Positions 22,409 to 28,640 of a DNA stretch of 28,640 nt are shown in pieces. The stretch is taken from contig JBOHSA010000152.1 in assembly GCA_050732995.1 (NCBI GenBank), positions 1-28,640 of the forward strand. The letters run 5' to 3'. The notes under the pieces are model-generated. The model ran no database searches. It was given only the letters and a program-made list of their open reading frames with translations, and was not told where the DNA came from. The number at the start of each line of letters is the position of its first letter. Position 1 is the stretch's first letter. The stretch comes from JBOHSA01 sp050732995 (GTDB lineage: Bacteria > Gemmatimonadota > Gemmatimonadetes > Gemmatimonadales > GWC2-71-9). A program made the position numbers and the translations under genes.

Positions 22409-25400
22409 TCAGAAATTGACGTTCAGCCGGAACGTGAAGTACGACGGCGGCGGCGTGGTCTGGAAGTCGCTGACGATGCCGGTCGCGCCCTCGAAGTAGT
22501 TGCTCTCCGGGTCGAGGCCCGAGTAGCCGGTGATGAAGCCCAAGTTCCGGGCCGCGGCCGTCACGCTCATGGTCTTCACCCGGAACGCGTTGGCCCACGT
22601 CTCCGGCAGTTGCAGCGTAGCCGACACTTCGCGGAACCGCAGGAAGTCCGCCTTTTCCACGTAGCCCCACTGGCTCCGCGAGGGATGCTCGCGCAGCGCC
22701 ACGACCCGCGCCTGCTCCTCGAGCGAGGCGGTGGGATCGACCAGCCCGCGGCAGTTGAGCCGGGACTCGCACCGGATCCGCTCGGTGCCGTTCAGCTGGT
22801 AGTGCCCGCCCTTGAAATCCACGAGCGCGGTGAGCCGCAGCTTCCGGTTGAACAGGTCGACCCCGTTGCTGAACGAGATCTCGACCGTGGGATTCTGCGG
22901 GCCGATGAAGCTCACGCTGTCGTCCGCGATGATCTCGTTGGCCGTGATCAGGCCGTTATTGTCGAGATCGGAGTAGCTGTACTTGCGCAGGAACGCGCTG
23001 TTGATCGGATAGCCTTCCCGCTGGTGAATCGTCGTCCCGACGATCGGGGGCACGTCGCCCAGGTCCGCGATCCGGTTGCGGTTGGCGGACCCGCTGATCG
23101 TGACGTCCCAGCCGAGCGACGGCCGTTGGATCAGCTGGGCGCTGAGCAGCGCCTCCACGCCCATGTTGGTGATCGACCCGATGTTGTCGAACTTGTCCAC
23201 GCTCGTGCCGGCGGACGGCGGCAAGGGGACCGCGACCAGAGCGTCCTTGGTGCGCTTGTTGTAGAACGTGAACTCGAAGTTGACCTTGCTGTCGAACATC
23301 GTTGCGTCCAACCCGAGCTCCAGCTCGCGCGAGCGCTCCGGCTTCAGATCCGGGTTGCCGATGGCGCTGAATACGAGCACCGGCGTGTCCGTCCCTTCGA
23401 TGTTCGCCGTCGTCGGGGCGAAGAACCGCAGAGCGTCGGTGGTGCCCGGCTGCACGCCCGAGGCGCCCAGCGCACCGCGCAGGCGCAGGCTGTTCACCCA
23501 GCCGCCCTGGGGCCAGAACGCCTCGTCCGAAATGACGTAGGACACGCTCAGCTTCGGGTAATACACGGCGCTGAACTCGGCGCCGAACGCGCTGTTGTCG
23601 TCCACGCGCAGCGCGCCGGTGACGTATAGCTTGCTCTTGTAGCTGAAATTCTGCTCCACGAACGCGCCCAGCGTGATCGTCTCCGCGGTGGTCTCGTCCG
23701 CCTCGAGAATCGCGCCCGGCGAGAGCGTCGTGGACCCCGGCGGCAGGTCTTCCCCGAACGCGCCGTTGCGGGCGAACAGGCTCTTGAAGTACTGCACGCC
23801 GACGGTCGTGCGCGACCCGAGGGTCGGCGTCACGTCGAACGTCGCCGTCGCGCTCCCATCGAGCGTGTACTGGAAGAAGTTGGTGCGGTTGTCTTCCTTG
23901 AACCCGGACTTGATGGTCGCGAAGTTGACGCACTGGTCCCGGACGCACAGGTCGGTGTCCTTGCGGTTCGTGTAATCCAGCCCGCCCGAGACCTTGGCTG
24001 CGAGCCACGGCGTCGGCCGCCAGTTGGCCGTGCCGCTGCCGATGAACCGGTTGATGTCCTGCCGCACCGTTTCCGCCATGAACTCGTCCGGCGTGAACAG
24101 CCGGTAGCCGAACGCGCCGTTGTCCTTGTTCCCGGGCCCGCCGAAACCGTTGGACAGGAGCCCGGTGGTGTTGTTGTCCGTCTGGGGCAGGCGCTGGTCG
24201 CTCGACACGAACCCCGTCGAGACCGAGACGTCGGTCTTGTCGTTCAGGGTCGCGTTGACGTTTGCCCGCACGCTGGTGCGGCGCCGCCCGTTGGGGCGCA
24301 GCTGCTCGAACGGGATGTCCACGAACTTCGTGGGATCGATGTTCCGCGCCAGCCGCACGCGATCGACCGCGAACCGCGGCATCTTCAGCTGTCCGACCTC
24401 ATCCTCCCACTCGCCGGACACGAAGTAGCGCACCGCGTCGCTGCCGCCCGACACCTGGAGCCCGTACTGCTGGCGGTACCCCGTGCCGTTGGGCGAGGCG
24501 TCGGGGTCCTCGAACAGGTTGAACTGGGTGACGCTGTCCTGCGTGCACTCACCCCGCGCAAGCTGCGTCAGGATGCACTGCGTGCCGTTCGTCGGCGTGG
24601 AGCCGTTGCGCCAGCCCCGGTAAGCGATCGGCCACCGGTTCATATCCGTGATCAGACCGCCCTCCGCGTACGCGTTCCAGCGCGCCGGCCCGGGACGCCC
24701 CCGCTTGGTCTTGATCACGATCACGCCGTTCGCCGCCGCCGTGCCGTACAGCGCCGCGGCCGAGGGCCCCTTCACGACGTCGATCGACTCGATCTCTTCG
24801 GGATTGATGTCGTTCAAGCGGCTCGGGTTGGTGCCGCCGATGCCGATGCTGGAAGAGCCGACGGCACTCTCCATCCGAATCCCGTCGATGATGTAGATCG
24901 GCTCGTTGTTGAGCGACAGGCTGCTGGTCCCGCGGATGCGGACCCGCGCGCCGGCCCCGGTCAGGTTGCCCGGCAGGACGTGCACGCCGGGCGCTTTGGC
25001 CACGAGCAGATCGTTCATGTTGGCGATCGGCGCGGTCTGCACTAGCGTGGCCGCGTCGATCGTCGAGATGACGTTCCCCACCTCGCGCTTCCTCTGGTCG
25101 CCCGTGGCGGTCGTCACGACGGCGTCGAGCGTGTAGGCCGACAGCGTCAGCGCGACGTCAGCCGTGGCCGTCTCACCCGCCGCGACCGTCAGCGACCGGG
25201 TGCCCGATGCATACCCGATCATCGCCGCCCGGACCGCCACCTCGCCGGGGGGGATGTTGCGGATGGTATAGCGCCCGTCCGCGTCGGTCGCCCCGACCAG
25301 GGTCGTGCCGACGACGACCACTCGGGCACCGCTGATCGCCTGCCCGGTGGCCTGGTCGGTGACCCGGCCGGAGACGGTGCCGGACTGCCCCTGCGCCGCC

Positions 25401-25483
25401 ATCGCGTTCGTCGCAGCCGTTGCGCCCAGGAGCGCCAGCAGCGCAAAACCGCCGCACAGCCGCCGAATGCCGACGATGCTCAT
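22409..25483 (-). CDS. SusC/RagA family TonB-dependent receptor
   Basis: 1024 residues, an outer-membrane importer powered by TonB. Order: signal peptide (to about residue 30, AMAAQ), a carboxypeptidase-regulatory-like beta-sandwich (35-115, GTVSGRVTDQATGQAISGA), then the plug (ANMNDLLVAKAPGVHV, RIRGTSSLSLNNEPIYIIDG, PEEIESIDVVKGPSAAALYG), and a 22-strand barrel ending in an aromatic strand (YFTFRLNVNF). The ATG at 25483 has an excellent AGGAGGAGGA site upstream. It forms the usual pair with the SusD gene 23 bases downstream. The 407-base leader before it contains a possible promoter, a small ORF and hairpins, so expression may be controlled in the leader. The substrate is unknown. Confidence 0.95.
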   Translation of the reverse strand: MSIVGIRRLCGGFALLALLGATAATNAMAAQGQSGTVSGRVTDQATGQAISGARVVVVGTTLVGATDADGRYTIRNIPPGEVAVRAAMIGYASGTRSLTVAAGETATADVALTLSAYTLDAVVTTATGDQRKREVGNVISTIDAATLVQTAPIANMNDLLVAKAPGVHVLPGNLTGAGARVRIRGTSSLSLNNEPIYIIDGIRMESAVGSSSIGIGGTNPSRLNDINPEEIESIDVVKGPSAAALYGTAAANGVIVIKTKRGRPGPARWNAYAEGGLITDMNRWPIAYRGWRNGSTPTNGTQCILTQLARGECTQDSVTQFNLFEDPDASPNGTGYRQQYGLQVSGGSDAVRYFVSGEWEDEVGQLKMPRFAVDRVRLARNIDPTKFVDIPFEQLRPNGRRRTSVRANVNATLNDKTDVSVSTGFVSSDQRLPQTDNNTTGLLSNGFGGPGNKDNGAFGYRLFTPDEFMAETVRQDINRFIGSGTANWRPTPWLAAKVSGGLDYTNRKDTDLCVRDQCVNFATIKSGFKEDNRTNFFQYTLDGSATATFDVTPTLGSRTTVGVQYFKSLFARNGAFGEDLPPGSTTLSPGAILEADETTAETITLGAFVEQNFSYKSKLYVTGALRVDDNSAFGAEFSAVYYPKLSVSYVISDEAFWPQGGWVNSLRLRGALGASGVQPGTTDALRFFAPTTANIEGTDTPVLVFSAIGNPDLKPERSRELELGLDATMFDSKVNFEFTFYNKRTKDALVAVPLPPSAGTSVDKFDNIGSITNMGVEALLSAQLIQRPSLGWDVTISGSANRNRIADLGDVPPIVGTTIHQREGYPINSAFLRKYSYSDLDNNGLITANEIIADDSVSFIGPQNPTVEISFSNGVDLFNRKLRLTALVDFKGGHYQLNGTERIRCESRLNCRGLVDPTASLEEQARVVALREHPSRSQWGYVEKADFLRFREVSATLQLPETWANAFRVKTMSVTAAARNLGFITGYSGLDPESNYFEGATGIVSDFQTTPPPSYFTFRLNVNF

Positions 25484-25571
25484 ATCGTGTCCTCCTCCTC
25501 ACCATGGCGGCCCGCAACGCCCGATCACAACCGGACGATCCCGAGCCAACGAAGTACCGCGAATGTCAGAT

Positions 25572-25581
25572 CCCGTAGCGG
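25572..25581. repeat. direct repeat copy 1 (CCCGTAGCGG)
   Basis: CCCGTAGCGG, preceded by CAGAT. A second copy preceded by CAGGA is at 25852-25861, so CAG-NN-CCCGTAGCGG occurs at both ends of the susC leader, 280 bases apart. Meaning unknown. Confidence 0.35.
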
Positions 25582-25591
25582 ACTGCGAAAA

Positions 25592-25622
25592 CGGAGCCTG
25601 CCCCCGGAGCGCGAGCGCTCCG
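25592..25622 (-). promoter_or_regulatory. alternative hairpins in the susC leader
   Basis: On the minus strand CGGAGCGC (25622-25615) can pair with GCGCTCCG (25612-25605), or its CGGAGC part can pair with a second GCTCCG (25597-25592) that is followed by TTTT. The two pairings exclude each other, and the second looks like a weak terminator. This layout resembles an attenuator between the small ORF and susC; regulation is inferred. Confidence 0.35.
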
Positions 25623-25626
25623 AGTG

Positions 25627-25677
25627 CCCCCCCAGCCTACGAAGGGTGCGGCGTCAGGCGTCCCCCCCCAGGCCTAC
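25627..25677. repeat. two copies of a C-run plus AGCCTAC motif
   Basis: A run of 7 C with AGCCTAC (25627-25640) and a run of 8 C with AGGCCTAC (25662-25677) lie 35 bases apart. The first copy includes the stop codon of the small leader ORF on the minus strand; the second lies inside that ORF. The runs also make the frame of the leader ORF sensitive to base-count errors. Confidence 0.4.
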
Positions 25678-25777
25678 ATCGAGGCGGCGCGGGTGGAGCG
25701 TCGGGACGGAACAGGCGATACCGTGTGAGGGCGGGGACGGTCGTCCCCACCGGGATGCGAACAAGGCGTTGGCCCAT
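25637..25777 (-). CDS. possible 46-residue leader ORF upstream of susC
   Basis: ATG 25777 is preceded at 5 bases by GGAGGG within AAAGGAGGG, the best ribosome site in this leader besides that of susC. The product is basic and Pro/Arg-rich: MGQRLVRIPVGTTVPAL, then TRYRLFRPDAPPAPPR, a Gly stretch, and HPS before TAG. A possible promoter -10 lies 22 bases before the ATG. There is no signal peptide and I know no family. It may be a regulatory leader peptide for susC, a small protein, or chance; an 8-base G tract inside it could hide a frame error. The 407 bases 25484-25890 hold no other gene that I can support. Confidence 0.4.
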   Translation of the reverse strand: MGQRLVRIPVGTTVPALTRYRLFRPDAPPAPPRCRPGGGRLTPHPS

Positions 25778-25798
25778 CTGGACCCTCCTTTGCATTCC

Positions 25799-25826
25799 AA
25801 CCTACACCTCGCCTCGGACTCGGCAA
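25799..25826 (-). promoter_or_regulatory. possible promoter of the susC leader transcript
   Basis: On the minus strand TTGCCG (25826-25821), 16 bases, TAGGTT followed by GG (25804-25799). The start would be near 25792, leaving about 15 bases before the small leader ORF and about 310 bases before susC. The -35 matches at four of six positions; the -10 at three of six. Confidence 0.35.
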
Positions 25827-25851
25827 GGGGCAGGCGGCAGCTCTGACAGGA

Positions 25852-25861
25852 CCCGTAGCGG
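25852..25861. repeat. direct repeat copy 2 (CCCGTAGCGG)
   Basis: Second copy of CCCGTAGCGG, just beyond the stop of the DUF4397 gene; see the copy at 25572-25581. Confidence 0.35.
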
Positions 25862-25890
25862 CCGGAGCGGGGAACTGGGGGGGTGGGGGG

Positions 25891-26709
25891 TCAGGGGGCC
25901 GTGTTCGGGGGCCGGCGATCCACCAGGAAGAGCGCCGAGGCCGTGGAGAACTGCGTCGCCGCGCTGCCCACAACCGAGGCCGGGACGATGACGACCGTGA
26001 GGACCGATCCGGCGATGCTCGTGCCGGCGATGGGGTTGCCGGTAGGCGTCCCGGCCGTGCCGGCCGGGGTCGTGACGTTCACGAGCAGCGGGGTCTTCGT
26101 CCCCGCCGCCGTCGCCACGATGCGCAGCGTGGTCGCCGTCGGGCGGGTGAAATAGGCCCGGACCGTAGAAAACGTCACACCCGCCATTTGGGGCACATCC
26201 GGCAGCGTGTCGGTCGGCCCGATGAAGGAGACGTCGACACTGCCGATGCCTGCCCCCGCATGGATCACGCGCAGCCCAATGTCGGTGGCGGCCGGGATGG
26301 GCGGCTGGTCGGCGATTATCCAGACCGTCCGTGCGGGTGTCGAGCCCGTACGAGCGAAGCCGGCGTGTAAGAACGTGTAATTCTGATCCTGGGCGAAGGC
26401 GAACGTGGTATCCGACAGAACCTGCGACGCGATGGCGGGGTTGAGGCTCGAGTTGAACACGTTCACACGGCGCTGCCCGGCCTCGATCGCCTGATAGAAC
26501 CGGTTGTGCCCACGGAACTGCGCGTCGAACAACCCCGCGTTGGACGGAATGTCGACTACGCGGTAGTCCTGCTCCCCGGTGTCGGGCACGGCGTTGAGGA
26601 AGTGGATCCCGGCGTACGCGACGTCGATCGGAGGCAGCACGCCTTTATCGTCGCAGCCGGCGACGAGGAGCGCCGCGGCGCAGAGCAGAGACAACCGGGG
26701 TCGATTCAT
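25891..26709 (-). CDS. DUF4397 domain lipoprotein
   Basis: 272 residues. Lipoprotein signal LLCAAALLVAGC (Cys about 19), then two similar beta-rich halves. The signature stretches IHFLNAVPDTGEQDYRV and LRVIHAGAGIGSVDVSFIG match the opening strands of DUF4397 domains, and QRRVNVFNSS is typical of their middle. The C-terminal half is rich in Thr, Ala and Val. The fold is surface-exposed in other bacteria; no activity is known. ATG 26709 has only a weak Shine-Dalgarno site. The gene lies 47 bases after the small lipoprotein gene and before the long susC leader. No clear terminator follows the stop, so read-through into the susC leader is possible. Confidence 0.85.
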   Translation of the reverse strand: MNRPRLSLLCAAALLVAGCDDKGVLPPIDVAYAGIHFLNAVPDTGEQDYRVVDIPSNAGLFDAQFRGHNRFYQAIEAGQRRVNVFNSSLNPAIASQVLSDTTFAFAQDQNYTFLHAGFARTGSTPARTVWIIADQPPIPAATDIGLRVIHAGAGIGSVDVSFIGPTDTLPDVPQMAGVTFSTVRAYFTRPTATTLRIVATAAGTKTPLLVNVTTPAGTAGTPTGNPIAGTSIAGSVLTVVIVPASVVGSAATQFSTASALFLVDRRPPNTAP

Positions 26710-26756
26710 GGGCACGCTCGAAGTCGTTTGAGGTTCTCGCGCTCGCACTGCACGGT

Positions 26757-27227
26757 CTACTGCTCGCCGTCCGGGGGCGTCTTGCCGTCGTCCCCGCCGA
26801 TGCCGAATACCGACAGGGTGCCGCTCGCGATGAGGGCCACTATAGCGCCGCCCATGGCCACGGCGAGCGCGAGCGACCGCCCGGGGGAAAACCGCCGTCG
26901 CAGGGCGGTCGAGACATACTCCCGCCGGATCGTCACGGCCTCGCCGTTCCACCGTGTCCGACCCCCGAACAGGCCGCGCACTTCCGCCACCCGGACGACG
27001 TAGGCGGTGTCCGTGACGTCGACCACGGCTCCTTCGATCCGGGCGACCGAGGCGCCGACCTGCGGCGCCGCGCCGACCCGGCCCTGGTCATTCAGCACCA
27101 GGGCGAACCGCGTAGCGGGCTCGGGGTTCACCGCCACCGGACTGTAGGTGTAGCACGCCGGGACGAGCGCGGTGACGACGCAGAGACCAAGTAGCGCCCG
27201 TCCCGGCCGCGCCCTAGTACACCCCAC
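26757..27227 (-). CDS. small lipoprotein with C-terminal membrane segment, unknown function
   Basis: 156 residues. N-terminal signal RPGRALLGLCVVTALVPAC with a plausible lipobox Cys, followed by YTYSPVAVNPEPATRFALVLNDQGR. The middle is a small beta-rich domain (ARIEGAVVDVTDTAYVVRVAEVRG, then GEAVTIRREYVSTALRRRF). Near residues 116-140 is a hydrophobic stretch (SLALAVAMGGAIVALIASG), and the tail is acidic and polar. GTG 27227 overlaps the stop of the SusD-like gene by 14 bases, which implies coupling; no Shine-Dalgarno site is seen. I do not recognise a named family. Position after a SusD gene suggests an envelope role. Confidence 0.7.
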   Translation of the reverse strand: MGCTRARPGRALLGLCVVTALVPACYTYSPVAVNPEPATRFALVLNDQGRVGAAPQVGASVARIEGAVVDVTDTAYVVRVAEVRGLFGGRTRWNGEAVTIRREYVSTALRRRFSPGRSLALAVAMGGAIVALIASGTLSVFGIGGDDGKTPPDGEQ

Positions 27228-28640
27228 CGGCGAACAACCCGTAGTTCCCCCGCGCCGCGCCACCCGGCGCTCCAACGCCGCCCATGTCGTAGAAGGCCTG
27301 CTGCCGGGCATCCATCTCTTGCAGCGGCACCGGCCAGTGCACCGCGGTCCCCTCGGGCAGGTCCCCCCACCCGCGGGCCGCGAAGAACCACGCGCCATAG
27401 GCGATAAAGGCGTTCTCCAGCCGGTACTCCCATTTGAGCGCGTCCCACACGGTCCCGCACCGAGCGGACTTGAAGTTGGTCGCCGGATCGGGGACCCTGG
27501 GCACGCAGGCGTTGCCGCCGGGCACGGGCGTCACCGTGTCGGTGATGGCGGCGAGTGACGGCAGGCCCCCTTTGGCGATCCGGGAGACGTTGATCAGGGC
27601 GACGGCGGCCGCCACGTTGCCCGCCCGCAGATAGCCCTCGGCCGCGAGCAGGTTCATCTCGGCCCTGGTCATCACGGGGTAGGGGCCGATGCGGGCCGCG
27701 TCGAACAGGGCGCGGGACCGATAGAAGTCGTAGTACGACTTGCCCATCGGCGCGCCCGGCTGATCCTCGCCCGTCGGCCGGTTGCGGAAATAGGGCACCG
27801 AGTCGAAGGGCAAACCGGCGTTGGGCGCCGGGGAGTTGGCCTGCTGCGTGGCCCGGTTCGCGCCGCGGGGAATCCGCCGGTCGGGTGAAACGACCAAGAA
27901 CGCCTGGCGATCGGCCAGGGGGTCCGCCAACCACGCGCTGTACTCCCCGGAGGTGTCCGCCATGCCGAGGAAGAACTGCGACATCTGGTGCCAGTTGGCC
28001 GATCCGGTGTTGTAGTGGATCGTGGTCCAAGCGATGTCCCACCCCGCGGACGGCGTCATCGAGAGCTTGAGGTCCGCCGCGATCCCGTTCAGCGCATCGT
28101 TGATGACTTCGGTCCAGTTCACGAGCGCCCGCTCGGCCGGGGTCCGCGCGACCCCGGCCCGGAACCGCGCCTTGTAGGACCGGGCGAGCCGGACGAAGTC
28201 GCTGGCACTCAGGGCGAGCCCGTTGACCCAGGTGCTGGGGAGCGGGAACCAGCCCGTGCCGGCCGGCACGGGTCCGGACGCGATCGCGATAGCCGAGTCG
28301 AGGTACCCGAGCGCCGCCTGCATCAGCGACTCGTAGGACACCAACGCATTGATCGCGTCGGGGGCGTCATTCTCGGTGAGCACCGCCCCGGAGTCGTAGG
28401 CCAGCGCGACGTTGGCGAGCCCGACGCCCTGCACGAACCGCGCGAACGCCTTGGCCCGGGCGTCGCGCGCGGAGCTGCCGAGGGTGAAGTTTGCCGAGTT
28501 GAGCTGGCCGAGGCCGATCGACGCGATCCGCGCCGCCCGGTGCTGGAACAGGAAATCGCGGAAGTTGGCGTTCTCCGCCGGGTTGCCGCGCGCGTTGCTC
28601 AGCGGGGTGCGCGGCACGGCGCCGCGCGGCCCCATGTTGA
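27214..28640 (-). CDS. SusD/RagB-like outer-membrane lipoprotein, 5' partial
   Basis: At least 473 residues, open at the right edge; the signal peptide and N-terminus lie outside. Features of SusD proteins: an N-terminal helix region (FARFVQGVGLANVALAYDSGAV), NALVSYESLMQAALGYLDSAI, LARSYKARFRAGVARTPAERA, and the C-terminal TRAEMNLLAAEGYLRAGNVAAAVALIN followed by WDALKWEYRLENAFIAYGAWFFAARGWGDL, the usual end of the fold. It differs much from the SusD at 20967-22385, so the two serve different receptors; its own SusC gene is expected just beyond the right edge. The stop overlaps the start of the small lipoprotein gene. Confidence 0.87.
   Translation of the reverse strand, partial: NMGPRGAVPRTPLSNARGNPAENANFRDFLFQHRAARIASIGLGQLNSANFTLGSSARDARAKAFARFVQGVGLANVALAYDSGAVLTENDAPDAINALVSYESLMQAALGYLDSAIAIASGPVPAGTGWFPLPSTWVNGLALSASDFVRLARSYKARFRAGVARTPAERALVNWTEVINDALNGIAADLKLSMTPSAGWDIAWTTIHYNTGSANWHQMSQFFLGMADTSGEYSAWLADPLADRQAFLVVSPDRRIPRGANRATQQANSPAPNAGLPFDSVPYFRNRPTGEDQPGAPMGKSYYDFYRSRALFDAARIGPYPVMTRAEMNLLAAEGYLRAGNVAAAVALINVSRIAKGGLPSLAAITDTVTPVPGGNACVPRVPDPATNFKSARCGTVWDALKWEYRLENAFIAYGAWFFAARGWGDLPEGTAVHWPVPLQEMDARQQAFYDMGGVGAPGGAARGNYGLFAGGVY

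Noticed and set aside
25674..25973. A 99-codon minus-strand frame overlapping the DUF4397 stop and the susC leader
   Set aside because: It overlaps the end of a better-supported gene in another frame, is Arg/Pro-rich and has no ribosome site.
25305..25991. A 228-codon plus-strand frame opposite susC, its leader and the DUF4397 gene end
   Set aside because: About one quarter is antisense to the susC signal region; there is no promoter or ribosome site and the composition is that of shadow frames.

Overview
The window is about 28.6 kb of very GC-rich, gene-dense bacterial DNA. It combines a high-GC genome with SusC/RagA-type TonB receptors, SusD-like lipoproteins, a PorV/PorQ-like outer-membrane protein and promoters that resemble the Bacteroidetes TAnnTTTG type. 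I infer a Gram-negative member of the FCB group, most likely Gemmatimonadota. There is no rRNA, tRNA, CRISPR array, transposase or prophage. Most of the window is housekeeping and envelope chromosome.

Left part (1-7374). The window opens inside a 2-oxo-acid dehydrogenase E2 gene (lipoyl domain outside the window), followed by its E3 partner dihydrolipoamide dehydrogenase, a small membrane protein and the octanoyltransferase LipB. Together these make and use protein-bound lipoate. Directly after lipB lies a decayed start of a sulfite-oxidase-like molybdopterin oxidoreductase gene (in-frame stop, frameshift, missing 3' part). Then come an M20 dipeptidase (minus strand), a divergent TPR protein and a Glu/Leu-type dehydrogenase.

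Middle part (7371-12439, minus strand). Four overlapping genes run leftward: a CPA2-type cation/proton antiporter, a lipoprotein with an M30-like HEFQH peptidase centre, a PorV/PorQ-like beta-barrel and a membrane-anchored PF10023 aminopeptidase. Across a short divergent promoter region the housekeeping run dnaE, accA, ricT-like PSP1 gene and metG goes rightward. It is followed by a separately promoted M23 peptidase and a small lipoprotein that resembles a stand-alone TonB plug domain.

Right part (20895-28640, minus strand). An envelope uptake region reads leftward: a SusD-like gene cut by the window edge, a small lipoprotein, a DUF4397 lipoprotein, a gene-poor 407-bp leader, SusC, SusD and a terminator. 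The leader holds a possible promoter, a 46-codon ORF with a strong ribosome binding site, and competing hairpins in front of susC.

The most interesting points are the overlapping divergent promoters of dnaE and the antiporter, both predicted to make leaderless transcripts; the susC leader; the decayed molybdoenzyme gene; probable CTG start codons; and a Cys-rich plus polyproline insertion in the RicT-like protein. I see no clearly new multi-gene system; the candidates for novelty are regulatory.
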